A stretch of DNA of 64,000 bases. Source: Lachnospiraceae bacterium (GTDB lineage Bacteria; Bacillota; Clostridia; Lachnospirales; Lachnospiraceae). The notes under the pieces are model-generated. The model did no database searches, was not told the origin of the DNA, and saw only the letters and a list, made by a program, of their open reading frames with translations. The position numbers and the translations under genes were made by a program. Below, piece by piece: positions 18,273 to 28,049 of this stretch. The stretch spans positions 28,919-92,918 of the forward strand of contig CAAGJU010000198.1 of the NCBI GenBank assembly GCA_900770225.1. Direction: 5' to 3'. The stretch's first letter is position 1. The number at the start of each line of letters is the position of its first letter.

Positions 18273-21200
18273 TTGGTTGTAGATTTTTCTGCCATCAGAT
18301 ATGATGAGCCTCCTGTTTTGGTTCTCAAAAACCTGGATGGTACTCCCATACAGCCGCTGATGTATGCGCATGATATCAACGCCCATCTCTGCTATAACGA
18401 GATCAGCGAGCTTTCTTTTGATCTTCCCGCGGAAGTGGACGGTATCAAGACGCCTCATTACGACGATGTGGTCGGAATGCGCATCATCGATTGGATGGGC
18501 ATCGGGCAGTTTATCCTGGTCAATCCGGAACGGGAACATGACGGCATCCGGGAGATGAAGCATTGCCAGGCCTATTCTCTGGAATATGAGTTCAACTATA
18601 AAAAGATCTTTATGACGGATGGGACATATAACTTCTGGAACCCTGCTTCCACAGATGGCACCGTTCTTGGGATCATTTTGGAGTCTATGCCGTCATGGAG
18701 CGTTGGCACGGTAGACCCGGCACTGGTCGGTAAATACAGAACTTTCAGCGCTGACGACCAGACCATTTATGACTTCATGAAAGGGTCTCTGCAGGATACA
18801 TACCAATGTATTTTCGATTTTGATACCTATCAAAGAAAGATCAATGTCCGGAGCGTGGAGAGCCTGGTGTCTGTGAATCCTGTGTATTTATCCACGGATA
18901 ACCTCATTAAGGAGATCAAGATCACAGAGGACACGGACAATATCTACACATGCCTGGATGTGAACGGTGCTGACGGCGTTGATATCCGCAGCGTGAATCC
19001 AACCGGAGCAAACAAGATCTATAATCTGGATTACTTCATGAACGAATCGTACTTCTCCTCTGAGATGATCCGTCAATGGAACGAATGGAAGGCGAAGTAT
19101 GAGGAGAACCGGCAGGTCTACTACAATTTGACCGTCGAAAAGGTGCTGATGGAAGCGTCCATCGAGGCGGAAAACGCCTTGCTGACGGAGATGCAGAACC
19201 AACTCGATCAGTATGAAACATTGCGGTCTACTTACGTGGAGGCAGCCGGTCAAGGTATTGACAAAAGCGCTGATCTTGCTGCGATCAAACAGAAGATATC
19301 CGATCAGGAATCCGCGATCAATGATCAGAAAGGCCTGATTGCCGGCATGCGGTCTGAGATCGACGCCATGTACGAGCACCAAAAGGCTATCAACACGGAA
19401 TGCTCTCTCAGTGCATTCTTCGGCGATGAAGATCTGAAGCTGCTTGACCGATATATCAGAGAGGATGCCATCTCTGAGGAGTCTTTTGTGTACAGGACAG
19501 TCTCTTCCTATGCAGATAAATCCTTTGCGAAAGAGCCTGAGACTACTTACCTGTCAGTATCCGGGTCACAGATCACCATGGCAACGACTGACAGTGGAAA
19601 GGTTCTTTACACCATTAACGGCGGACAAATAGAAGTCAACGCTGACAATGAATTGGTATCCGGCGATATCATCCGCGGGTCTATCGAATCATCGGCCGAT
19701 GGAGTGTTTATCTTCTCAGCTTATCTGAATAGCGGTTCTATGGCGGCGGATGGTTTTGCGTCCGGATGCATCCATTTGTCAGGCACAATGGAAGGTCTGA
19801 CATCAGATCTGGAGTCTGTTGATGATATTGGATCATCCTATCTGGAGGGGACTTCCCTCTCCTTCTCATCTTCCGGTGCGCATTTGTACTTCTCTTACAA
19901 CGTGACGGAGTATGCTAAGCGAGCCGTGGAATGGGATCTCTTTGAATATGGAGAGCAGTGCCTGCGCGATCTATGCTGGCCGAGCTATACGTTCTCTGTG
20001 GATTCCGCCAACTTTCTGGCGTGCGAGGATTTTCTTGCGTTCAAAAATCAACTCTCTCTTGGAGAGAAGGTTTATCTGAATATTGGTGAGAAGATCATGA
20101 CGCCCATCGTGATCGGCGCTGAGTTCAATATGCACGATCCAACCAGCTTCTCGCTGGAGTTCGGAGATAAATACTCATCCTCCGACAGCGCATTCAAGCT
20201 GGTCGATCTCCTGGATGAATCCATCAGTATGGGAAAGACGGTGTCAACCAATCGGGTGAGTTATGCAGCGTTCAAGGACGGTAACTACGCCAATAAGGTG
20301 GACGACCTGATCAATGAGGCGCTGGACGTCTCAAAGAATAAGATCTTATCCTCGGATGGGCAGTCCATGGATTGGGGCCCTTACGGCATGCGGTTCCGGA
20401 AGGAGCTGGATGATGCACCCGGTACATATGATCCCCATCAGATGTGGGCAATCAACAGCGGACTGTATCTGACGGAGACTGGATGGGATTCTGTCAAACT
20501 AGCTATTGGGCAGATCGGAGACGATTACGGAATCGTCGCTGATAACATCTATGGCAGGCTTGTCGCCGCGAATAATCTGGTCATTGAGAGCAATAAGCAG
20601 TCTAACGGCACATCCATCTTCCGGGTGGACGGAGAGGGCGCAAAGCTCTATAACGCCGATCTGGACCTTGTGTCCAATTACAGTGTGGACAACGCCTCTT
20701 ACGTTGGACAGATCGGGCTGCATCCGACGGTCGGACTGACAGTTGGTAATACATCCTCTGAAAATAGCTACTTCTCTTATGATGAGCAAGGAAATATCAG
20801 CGGGATTAAAACTGCAAATGGGTCTTCCCTTTTGAATATCAGTGAGTTGAGTGATGGAGACGTCCCTCTGGCAAACTTCTGGTGTGATATGTATGGGAAC
20901 GTATATTTGAAAGGAACCGTTGTTGCGACGGATGGAGAGTTTTCTGGCACGATCCATGCAAATGGCGGAGATTTCAAAGGAACTGTGAATGCGACGGACT
21001 TACAGTTGGACGGAGTCAGCATCAGCAATATCTTCTCTGCTGTTCCAGATGAGACTGGAGATTTGGATTATCTGCAGATTGGAGATATCACGATAAATGG
21101 CACAACAGGCGAAATCACATGGGCTAATATGCCTGATCCTGGTGTGACTGAAGATGAAGTTATCAACCTCATTGACGAGCATGGGTATTCTCCACCATCA

Positions 21201-21671
21201 TATATCAAAACGTCATACATAAGTAATGCAGTGATAAAGTCGCCAACCATTAAAGGCAATAACATGGAAGTTTATGGTGCTTATAAGGTTGTCCGTGGGA
21301 ATGGTAGCACAATGGGTTATATGGGCGCTGCATATGGACAGGATTCTAATGGTTATACCACAGAAGGGGTTGCAATTTCATCTGGATATGTAAGTGACAC
21401 TATGGCAGATGCGGAAGGTGATGGGGATACGACTATCACATACGCATCCCGCGGAAATTACGTCATTGCAACCACGGGTGGATGTCGTATGCAATCTGGA
21501 GATAATAGAATCGTCGTTACAAATTCCTCTGCTTCAATGGAATACAACAATACGAACATGCTGAGAGTTGATTCTAGCGGATGTCACTATTCTACGGATG
21601 GTGGAACAACATGGAATGATGTCGGCAGCGGTGGATCATCTGGCACTGTGAAAGCGGTTTGGGGAGCGTGA
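18273..21671 (+). CDS. Tail tip protein (Tal / prophage endopeptidase tail type)
   Basis: About 1132 residues. Start chosen as TTG 18273, five bases after GGAGGTGA. The first ~400 residues match the Prophage_tail/Tal layout of siphovirus tail hubs (for example DDVVGMRIIDWMGIGQFIL and DDQTIYDFMKGSLQDTYQC), which form the tail-tip ring and often carry the lytic spike. A coiled coil (about residues 285-375) follows, then receptor-binding-type beta regions with FSGTIHANGGDFKGTV, a common tail-spike repeat. No obvious catalytic domain is visible, so a structural/adhesive tip is most likely. Confidence 0.75.
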   Translation: MVVDFSAIRYDEPPVLVLKNLDGTPIQPLMYAHDINAHLCYNEISELSFDLPAEVDGIKTPHYDDVVGMRIIDWMGIGQFILVNPEREHDGIREMKHCQAYSLEYEFNYKKIFMTDGTYNFWNPASTDGTVLGIILESMPSWSVGTVDPALVGKYRTFSADDQTIYDFMKGSLQDTYQCIFDFDTYQRKINVRSVESLVSVNPVYLSTDNLIKEIKITEDTDNIYTCLDVNGADGVDIRSVNPTGANKIYNLDYFMNESYFSSEMIRQWNEWKAKYEENRQVYYNLTVEKVLMEASIEAENALLTEMQNQLDQYETLRSTYVEAAGQGIDKSADLAAIKQKISDQESAINDQKGLIAGMRSEIDAMYEHQKAINTECSLSAFFGDEDLKLLDRYIREDAISEESFVYRTVSSYADKSFAKEPETTYLSVSGSQITMATTDSGKVLYTINGGQIEVNADNELVSGDIIRGSIESSADGVFIFSAYLNSGSMAADGFASGCIHLSGTMEGLTSDLESVDDIGSSYLEGTSLSFSSSGAHLYFSYNVTEYAKRAVEWDLFEYGEQCLRDLCWPSYTFSVDSANFLACEDFLAFKNQLSLGEKVYLNIGEKIMTPIVIGAEFNMHDPTSFSLEFGDKYSSSDSAFKLVDLLDESISMGKTVSTNRVSYAAFKDGNYANKVDDLINEALDVSKNKILSSDGQSMDWGPYGMRFRKELDDAPGTYDPHQMWAINSGLYLTETGWDSVKLAIGQIGDDYGIVADNIYGRLVAANNLVIESNKQSNGTSIFRVDGEGAKLYNADLDLVSNYSVDNASYVGQIGLHPTVGLTVGNTSSENSYFSYDEQGNISGIKTANGSSLLNISELSDGDVPLANFWCDMYGNVYLKGTVVATDGEFSGTIHANGGDFKGTVNATDLQLDGVSISNIFSAVPDETGDLDYLQIGDITINGTTGEITWANMPDPGVTEDEVINLIDEHGYSPPSYIKTSYISNAVIKSPTIKGNNMEVYGAYKVVRGNGSTMGYMGAAYGQDSNGYTTEGVAISSGYVSDTMADAEGDGDTTITYASRGNYVIATTGGCRMQSGDNRIVVTNSSASMEYNNTNMLRVDSSGCHYSTDGGTTWNDVGSGGSSGTVKAVWGA

Positions 21672-21676
21672 TATAG

Positions 21677-23071
21677 ATGGCTCTGGGAATTACGCTCCTA
21701 TCGCAATCATCCAGCACGCTTGAAGTCGAGGCGACCGGGTTTTCATCTGCGATCAATGTGATCAATTGGTACATTGATAATGTATACGATGGTACAGTAT
21801 CCAGTAATCAAAGTTCATGGCCGACATGGGAGTTTACAGGCCTTGATCCCAATACTAGCTATACGATCAAAGCCGCATTTTATGCATCGGCTGGTTCTGC
21901 TGTAGCTGATACAGTCTCGAAGTCGTTTTCAACAGACCCGATCGCATATGCCCAAAAAATTACATACAGATCCGGAAGTTCCTCAGTTTCACAGACAATC
22001 CAGGGAGACGGGAATCTTCTTACCGGAGAGCAATTCACAGCTCCTACTGACTATACCTTTTATGGATGGGCTACTTCAACAGGGACGACGTCTATCACCT
22101 ACGAGGGCGGAGAATATTACGAACCAGACAGCAGCTCCAATATGACGCTTTATGCAGTCTGGAGAAGATATGTGGAAGATGGGATCGTATGTTATTATGG
22201 GCTGAACAAAGCGTCAAAAAACTATCGGAATTTCCTGTCGTGGAAATATAATTCGAGTTCCACGTCGCAGAAAACAGCCTATGAATCCATCACTCTACCC
22301 ACTTTGACCGCAGGAAATGTAAGTGCGATTGGAAGAGTTTTCTCGCCCATAGGGTGGAGATCGGATACGACGGCGGAGGATGCGCAATATGCAGGCGGAG
22401 GAACGGCAACTCCATCCGGGTTGATATCATACTACGCCGTATATGCCAATAGCGACGGCGTAGACGTGTATTATGACGCAAACGGAGGAACCGGAACCAT
22501 GAGTTCTGCGACTGCGGCTGGAACGATTTATTATAATACAGCTGGGAAGAACTCTACGCTGAAGATCATTCCACGCGCATGTACATTTACACCACCTTCG
22601 AAAATGACGTTTGCGGGTTGGGCGACATCTTCGGATGGGGCAATTGTGGAGTATGTCAATACAGCATACACCATCACGTTCTACGCGATTTGGAAAAGTG
22701 CGAGGCCGGACGATTGGGTTTGGTCTGGAAAGGTGACCGTTGGAGGAATCACATACGATGTTCCCTTGACCGGCGGGCAGGAAGTGCCGACAATCCAGCA
22801 GGCGGACGGAACTTATTACGCGTACTTTATTGGAGCATCTGAATGGAATCAATTTGTGAGCCGCGTGAATGCGTTTTGTGAGTATTGCGGAGAAGATCAA
22901 ATCACAGCGGCCGCAACAGCCGGATATGAGATGAGCGCATCGACAGCTAATACGGTCATCAATGCGGTAAACGCAATGGCCGGAACATCGATACCGGAAG
23001 TCAGAGGAGGCTATGTGGTCAGAGCATCACTCTTCACGAATCTGGCAGATGCCCTGAACAGCATTGAATAA
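21677..23071 (+). CDS. Tail protein with InlB-type repeats
   Basis: 464 residues. An N-terminal Ig/FN3-like domain is followed by at least two InlB B-repeat/Flg_new-like units (ITYRSGSSS... FYGWATS...YAVW and VYYDANGGTGT... FAGWATSSDG...FYAIW) and a C-terminal helical region. Such repeats are usual in bacterial surface adhesins and here probably form an adhesive appendage next to the tail tip. No signal peptide or anchor is present, consistent with a virion protein. The receptor is unknown. Confidence 0.65.
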   Translation: MALGITLLSQSSSTLEVEATGFSSAINVINWYIDNVYDGTVSSNQSSWPTWEFTGLDPNTSYTIKAAFYASAGSAVADTVSKSFSTDPIAYAQKITYRSGSSSVSQTIQGDGNLLTGEQFTAPTDYTFYGWATSTGTTSITYEGGEYYEPDSSSNMTLYAVWRRYVEDGIVCYYGLNKASKNYRNFLSWKYNSSSTSQKTAYESITLPTLTAGNVSAIGRVFSPIGWRSDTTAEDAQYAGGGTATPSGLISYYAVYANSDGVDVYYDANGGTGTMSSATAAGTIYYNTAGKNSTLKIIPRACTFTPPSKMTFAGWATSSDGAIVEYVNTAYTITFYAIWKSARPDDWVWSGKVTVGGITYDVPLTGGQEVPTIQQADGTYYAYFIGASEWNQFVSRVNAFCEYCGEDQITAAATAGYEMSASTANTVINAVNAMAGTSIPEVRGGYVVRASLFTNLADALNSIE

Positions 23072-23083
23072 AAGGAGATTTTT

Positions 23084-23269
23084 ATGGACGAAGTAACTTT
23101 GATCCAGTCTTTGACTGGCGTGTATCAGATGTTGGATCAGATCAAATGTGGTGGTCATCAGAACCACCGCTATTTATCTGCCAGCATGGATGATATTCTG
23201 GAGCTTATACAGAAATTGCGGAGTGCTGCTGCTCAAAAGGAAATGACGCGGCAAGAACAGCAGGAATGA
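23084..23269 (+). CDS. Small helical protein between tail genes
   Basis: 61 residues, strong ribosome site AAAGGAGATTT. Predicted as one or two amphipathic helices ending in a Glu/Gln-rich tail. Probably a small assembly factor; no family recognised. Confidence 0.55.
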   Translation: MDEVTLIQSLTGVYQMLDQIKCGGHQNHRYLSASMDDILELIQKLRSAAAQKEMTRQEQQE

Positions 23270-23290
23270 CGATATGATGGGAGGTGCCGC

Positions 23291-24091
23291 ATGAGTTTTT
23301 ATGGCTCCTCATTTAGTTTTGATGGAATCTCTTGCGAAGAATTTGGGCTGATGCTCTACGATTTTGACAACGAGACGCAAGGAAGCAGCAAATTCTCCCA
23401 AATCAAAGTGTATGAAGATCGCATCTATCGAAGACCGAAGTCAGTCTTTTACGGAGAGAGTTATGATGATGGCCTTTCTTTCAAATTAATCTTCGGTGCA
23501 AATGAATATGCTGCGATCCAGCATGAACCCATTGACCGGCAGGAGATGGAAGCTGTCAGTGCGTGGCTGACAGGTCACAATTCCTACAAATGGCTGACCA
23601 TCGATCAGCCTGATATGGAAGGGATCCGGTACCGCTGCGTGATCACAGAACTGCAGATGATCGAAGTTGGATTTGACAAATGGGCATTCTCATGTGAAGT
23701 CCACTGCGACTCCCCATTTGCTTATACGCTGCCGGTTGAGTTTTCATACGACGTTGATGGAACGCGTGATGTTATTTTGCAAAGCCGCAGTTCTATGAAT
23801 CAGGCATACTATCCGGAAGTCAGTATCGAGATGCCAAGCGGTGGCAATGTGAGCATCGTGAACCACAACGATGAGGATTACACGTTCTCCGTAACGGGTG
23901 TTCCAATGTCTTCCGGATCTTTGTACTTAAACGGAGAATCCGGCGTGCTGACATCTTCTTCCGGAGACAACGTTTATCCATATTTCAACTTCCATTTTCC
24001 GCGCCTGGTTCGCGGAGACAATCACTTAACGATCACGGGGAAATGCAGAGTGGTATTCACATGCCAATTCCCCGTCAATGTGGGAGGATAA
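23291..24091 (+). CDS. Distal tail protein (Dit-like)
   Basis: 266 residues, start after GGGAGGTG. The opening FSFDGISCEEFGLMLYDF and the closing FHFPRLVRGDNHLTITG pattern fit the Sipho_tail/Dit family, which forms the hexameric ring linking the tail tube to the tip. Dit normally lies between the tape measure and Tal; here it follows Tal by about 1.6 kb, which is unusual. Confidence 0.7.
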   Translation: MSFYGSSFSFDGISCEEFGLMLYDFDNETQGSSKFSQIKVYEDRIYRRPKSVFYGESYDDGLSFKLIFGANEYAAIQHEPIDRQEMEAVSAWLTGHNSYKWLTIDQPDMEGIRYRCVITELQMIEVGFDKWAFSCEVHCDSPFAYTLPVEFSYDVDGTRDVILQSRSSMNQAYYPEVSIEMPSGGNVSIVNHNDEDYTFSVTGVPMSSGSLYLNGESGVLTSSSGDNVYPYFNFHFPRLVRGDNHLTITGKCRVVFTCQFPVNVGG

Positions 24092-24092
24092 T

Positions 24093-24467
24093 ATGCAGAC
24101 AAAATTAACGGCTCTGCCAGAATGGGATTTTGTCGGCGGTGAAACACAGAAACGGACGTTCACGATCCAAAAGCCAAGCGGCTACGAGTACGATATCCCA
24201 AACGGAACGGCGAGTTTGGCGGTCGTTGATTTTGTGAACCGGAACTCCTCTCCTGTTTTCTCAAAACAGGTGGCTGTCACCGCAAATGCCAGTGGAAAGG
24301 CCTGCGAGGCATCCTTTACACTGGTCCCTTCAGATACCATACATCTGGCAGGAAAATATTTATATCAAGTGACTATCAAGGACGGGAATGGCAATACATC
24401 CATTCCGTCTCATGGGATCATGATCATTGAGAGAAACATCGACCAATCGTTTCTCTCTGAACAGTGA
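24093..24467 (+). CDS. Small baseplate-type protein
   Basis: 124 residues from ATG 24093 (MQTKLTALPEWDF), shortly after GGGAGG. Beta-rich with an Ig-like strand pattern (KRTFTIQKPSGYEYDI ... HLAGKYLYQVTIKDGNG), like N-terminal baseplate-upper-protein (BppU) attachment domains. Probably links fibres to the tail tip. Confidence 0.5.
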   Translation: MQTKLTALPEWDFVGGETQKRTFTIQKPSGYEYDIPNGTASLAVVDFVNRNSSPVFSKQVAVTANASGKACEASFTLVPSDTIHLAGKYLYQVTIKDGNGNTSIPSHGIMIIERNIDQSFLSEQ

Positions 24468-24476
24468 GGAGGATCT

Positions 24477-24878
24477 ATGGTAACGACTTACTTTTTGAAT
24501 ATGTTGGTGGGAAACGCATTCCATGCGCCTAGTGTGTCCTCCTTCCCTGCTACGTATTATGTGGCACTGAGCACAACGGTTCCGGATAGCACAGGAGGAA
24601 ACATCACAGAGCCTAGCGGCGGCTCCTACGCAAGAGCCCCATTTACATCCATGGGAACACCGTCCAATGGCGTGATCAGCAATGGAGAAGATGTGGAGTT
24701 TCCTGAATCAACGGGGGCATGGGGCACTATTAAGGCATTCGCGATCTACGATTCTGCAGTAGGAGGCAATGTTTTGATGTGCGATGTGCTGAATACACCG
24801 CAGGACATTGTTGCGGATAATCAGGCCAGATTCAGATCCGGCGCTTTGCAGGTAACGATCCGCGCTGCTTCTGCCTGA
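24477..24878 (+). CDS. Tail fibre-type structural protein
   Basis: 133 residues; the YYVALSTTVPDSTGG...EPSGGSYARAPF pattern is typical of short phage tail proteins with a small beta domain. Located in the tail-tip cluster. Exact role unknown. Confidence 0.55.
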   Translation: MVTTYFLNMLVGNAFHAPSVSSFPATYYVALSTTVPDSTGGNITEPSGGSYARAPFTSMGTPSNGVISNGEDVEFPESTGAWGTIKAFAIYDSAVGGNVLMCDVLNTPQDIVADNQARFRSGALQVTIRAASA

Positions 24879-24896
24879 TGAGGATGGTGGCGCGTC

Positions 24897-25397
24897 ATGG
24901 CAAAATATCAAATGATCCTGCGCCCTGTTGAAAGCCACGCAACGATCACGGCGAAGCTGGATGAAACGGTCTCTGTGATCCTGCGAGATGCGGAGAGACA
25001 CATTCTGATGACAGTGGAAGGACTTGTTTCAGATGGCTCCCTGAGATTTCTGGATAGTCAGGAGATCATGGAGATCTATTGCCAAGCTTCCAAACTGGAG
25101 CGGTGCAAGAATCTGATTTGGGATGCGGAAGCTGCCACCATGGAGATCTTTTCTGATCGTTCCGGAATTTTTGTGACGATTGGACTATCTGGTGATTTTT
25201 GGGGAGACGTTCGGTTTGAGTCCAATATGGATGTTGCGAAAAGTCTCTTTCATAGCGGAGAGCAGATTTTGATCTCGACCGGATCTGCAACACTGACGGC
25301 AGTCATTCTTGCCGTGATGACGGAGTGGTCTGATTTTTTGATGTCTGATCTATCCGACATGCTGATGAAGGACATGATCTATACGGAGGTGGGATAA
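24897..25397 (+). CDS. Tail-tip cluster protein of unknown function
   Basis: 166 residues, weak ribosome site. Mixed alpha/beta; one hydrophobic stretch near the C-terminus (ATLTAVILAVMTEW) could be a buried helix. It is followed directly by the next gene's GTG start, suggesting co-translation. Confidence 0.4.
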   Translation: MAKYQMILRPVESHATITAKLDETVSVILRDAERHILMTVEGLVSDGSLRFLDSQEIMEIYCQASKLERCKNLIWDAEAATMEIFSDRSGIFVTIGLSGDFWGDVRFESNMDVAKSLFHSGEQILISTGSATLTAVILAVMTEWSDFLMSDLSDMLMKDMIYTEVG

Positions 25398-26522
25398 GTG
25401 AGCACGACAACGAATTTAGGATTGAATATCTTCCCTTCCTCCGAGTGGGGAACGACGAAATACAGCGATTTCATCAAAGGTCTTGCAGGCTCGGATGAAA
25501 CATCCAATATGCAGATCATTGATACGGCGATCAAAAACATCCTGGATACGAAACAGGACAACATCACCGGATCAGAAGGCCAGGTCGTTGGATTTGGAAG
25601 CGATGGGAAGCCCGTGGCGCAAGCGGCACCTGAGACAGGGCCTAGAAATATCCTCGATGGATCTTCCACTGGGTCTGTCCGGTCATCTGGCAGTACATCC
25701 GAAGGGACGGGCTATACGATCGGGGCGAATGCTTTCAGTGAAGGGTCACTTACAAAAGCAAGCGGAAGTTCAGCTCATGCGGAAGGCGAGTATTCCATTG
25801 CGTATGGAATGGCATCTCACGCAGAGGGAAGCGGATGCGTGGCGCACGGGAACTGTTCCCACGCGGAAGGATGCGATACATATACAAGTTATCCGTACTC
25901 ACACGTGGAGGGACGCGGAACAAAAGCGACAGAAGACGCCCAGCATGTAGAGGGAAGATATAATTCCGAGGAAACAGAAGGGTTATTTTATGCGCACATC
26001 CTCGGGAATGGTACGGATGAATTTAATAGGTCGAACGCGCATACCATCGATTTCGACGGAAACGCTTGGTTTTCAGGGGAAGTGTTTGTCGGAGGATCCT
26101 GGCAAGGTGATGAAAATGCCGTTAAGCTTTCCAAGGAAGGTCATACGCATTCCTCTCTGGAGTTGACATCTTTGACCGTGAATGGTTCCACGACGATGGA
26201 TTCTGCTTCGCCACTGTCATTTTCTCATAGTGGAACAGTCTATGGGTACATTGAAGTCAATAACAGTATCTTGAATGTTGGCGTAGACGACGGCGGGACA
26301 AGTCATTCAGATTATGCGAATAAATTTATTCTCCGGGGAGATTCCACTTTATGCGTTACCGGAAATCCAAAAAACAATGTCGGAATCTATGTGGATGGTC
26401 ACAGGATCGCTTATTTGGCAGACCCGATATACAAATATGATGCGGCCAATAAGCAGTATGTGGATTCTAAAATCGGAGACATCTCTTCCTTTTTGGATTC
26501 TATCAACGGTGAGGTGGTCTGA
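25398..26522 (+). CDS. Tail fibre with SHAEG head-type repeats (first copy)
   Basis: 374 residues from GTG 25398. The N-terminal ~60 residues (FPSSEWGTTKYSDFIKGL) resemble a tail-attachment segment. A block of five S/A-H-A/V-E-G repeats (residues ~125-190) matches the left-handed beta-roll head of trimeric autotransporter adhesins. After it come NAHTIDFDGNAWFSGEVFVGG, also found in two other fibres here, and a C-terminal coiled segment (ANKQYVDSKIGDI). Probably trimeric and receptor-contacting. Confidence 0.7.
   Translation: MSTTTNLGLNIFPSSEWGTTKYSDFIKGLAGSDETSNMQIIDTAIKNILDTKQDNITGSEGQVVGFGSDGKPVAQAAPETGPRNILDGSSTGSVRSSGSTSEGTGYTIGANAFSEGSLTKASGSSAHAEGEYSIAYGMASHAEGSGCVAHGNCSHAEGCDTYTSYPYSHVEGRGTKATEDAQHVEGRYNSEETEGLFYAHILGNGTDEFNRSNAHTIDFDGNAWFSGEVFVGGSWQGDENAVKLSKEGHTHSSLELTSLTVNGSTTMDSASPLSFSHSGTVYGYIEVNNSILNVGVDDGGTSHSDYANKFILRGDSTLCVTGNPKNNVGIYVDGHRIAYLADPIYKYDAANKQYVDSKIGDISSFLDSINGEVV
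25771..25960 (+). repeat. SHAEG repeats, copy 1
   Basis: Five repeats of about 14-18 residues with core H-A/V-E-G within the fibre gene; the DNA repeats loosely follow CATGCGGAAGG. Confidence 0.7.
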
Positions 26523-27391
26523 TGGGAACGATTGCTGAAAAGCTGCAGAAGCTGCTGGATACGAAAAATGCCATCAAGGCTGCCATTGTCGCGAAGGGAC
26601 AGACCATTGCAGATACGGATACATTTGCCAGTTATGCGGATAAGATCGCGGCGATCGAGACAGGTGTCGATACATCTGACGCAACGGCAACGGCCGGAGA
26701 TATTGCAAAAGACGCTACGGCTTATGTGAATGGAGAAAAGATCACAGGAACAGTTGGCATCATCAAATCGGGTTCTGAATATGCCATTCCATGCATGGAT
26801 GGCTCTCCGTTTGGGGACGGAATCTCTCTTGGCACAGATGGAAATATTTATACGCGCGGAAAGTTTTCGTATGATAAACTGGTTCGAACAGGGGCATGGC
26901 AAACAGTTTATTGTACGGCCTCGGAGTATGGAGATGCGACTGCAAGTGATGTTGCATCCGGTAAAACATTTACGAGTGCAGCAGGTGTGAAAGTGACTGG
27001 TACAGGGAACCTCATACGAAGGCTCGTTGTAAACGACGAAAATGTTCTGATCACTGGAACGTATGCGACAAGTACATATTACAACACGGCGTGGGGGTGC
27101 AAAGTCGGCTATCTTCCGAACGGGAATATCATGCTAAGCATGATGTCTGGAACAAGCACATCATACGAATATCTGCAATTTGATATTGCGTCATCCAGCG
27201 CAGTCAATTTCACGCTGGCGACACATGACGTTGCATCAGGCGGGCAGACCGGAGGAAACACGGAAATGATCTATGCGTGCGTTCTGGAAGGGATCACAGA
27301 GCCTGTTGAAATCAGCATTATTATGGATACGCGGAATGCGACTTACGACTATGTACAGTGCGACATTGATGTCGCTCCTGCGGCATCATAA
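26522..27391 (+). CDS. Tail fibre protein with LxxLLxTKxxIKAAI N-terminus
   Basis: 289 residues, overlapping the previous gene by one base. The N-terminus (EKLQKLLDTKNAIKAAI, then TFASYADKIAAI) is a common tail-fibre attachment motif. The last ~115 residues (YATSTYYNTAWGCKVGYLPNG...) are a close paralogue of the small protein at 35640-36029. Probably a fibre with a replaceable binding tip. Confidence 0.65.
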   Translation: MGTIAEKLQKLLDTKNAIKAAIVAKGQTIADTDTFASYADKIAAIETGVDTSDATATAGDIAKDATAYVNGEKITGTVGIIKSGSEYAIPCMDGSPFGDGISLGTDGNIYTRGKFSYDKLVRTGAWQTVYCTASEYGDATASDVASGKTFTSAAGVKVTGTGNLIRRLVVNDENVLITGTYATSTYYNTAWGCKVGYLPNGNIMLSMMSGTSTSYEYLQFDIASSSAVNFTLATHDVASGGQTGGNTEMIYACVLEGITEPVEISIIMDTRNATYDYVQCDIDVAPAAS

Positions 27392-27415
27392 ATATTTTGT
27401 GAGGGGGGTGGTCCT

Positions 27416-27715
27416 ATGTATAGAGGAGAAACCATCACGACCACCATCAGCGGGTTCCCTGTTCCGGTGGCGGATATCGACCAATTGTATGTGGTGTTCC
27501 GCGTACGAAACAGGACTCTTATTGAAAAGAGCTTAGAGGACTGCACCGTTAAAGACGAGACGGTGCAGTTCAAACTTTCTCAGGAGGAGAGCTTGCGGCT
27601 GCAGAGCGGTCCAATTATGCGGTCTGTGATCGTCGTCACGAAAGATGGATCCAGATTTGAGAGCCAGCCCTCCGAGATGCAGTGCGGACAGACGGCGAAA
27701 GACGAGGTGTTGTAA
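27416..27715 (+). CDS. Small baseplate/tail protein
   Basis: 99 residues, start after GAGGGGGGTGG. Beta-rich, reading like a one-domain adaptor (LYVVFRVRNRTLIEKS). It overlaps the next gene by one base. No family recognised. Confidence 0.45.
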   Translation: MYRGETITTTISGFPVPVADIDQLYVVFRVRNRTLIEKSLEDCTVKDETVQFKLSQEESLRLQSGPIMRSVIVVTKDGSRFESQPSEMQCGQTAKDEVL

Positions 27716-28038
27716 TGGCCGCATACGGTGATTACAGCGCCTTTGTCCACAGGGACGAAGGTACTTGGTGCCCCAATTTTTTTGATTCTGTTGTGAATTG
27801 CCAGGGTGATCATATCGAGGAATCGTGGTGCCCGAAGTTTTGCGATTCCGGAGAAAACAAGATCGACCTTGGAACCAAGGTCGAACCCATCATTGGCACA
27901 TCCAATGATTACGCCATGTCCGACAACAAGCCTTCCATCAATGGAGTGACGCTGATTGGCGACAAAACGAATGAGGATCTGATGATCGGGTCTCTTTCCA
28001 ACCGAGACATTGAAGATATATTGAATGCTTTTGTATAA
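27715..28038 (+). CDS. Small tail protein
   Basis: 107 residues; start ATG 27715 (MAAYGDYSAF), right after GAGGTG and overlapping the upstream TAA. A run of Cys-Pro motifs (WCPNFFDSV, WCPKFCDSG) is followed by PSINGVTLIGDKTNEDL, a motif common at the N-terminal edge of tail fibres. Adaptor role suggested. Confidence 0.5.
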   Translation: MAAYGDYSAFVHRDEGTWCPNFFDSVVNCQGDHIEESWCPKFCDSGENKIDLGTKVEPIIGTSNDYAMSDNKPSINGVTLIGDKTNEDLMIGSLSNRDIEDILNAFV

Positions 28039-28049
28039 GGAGTGAGACG

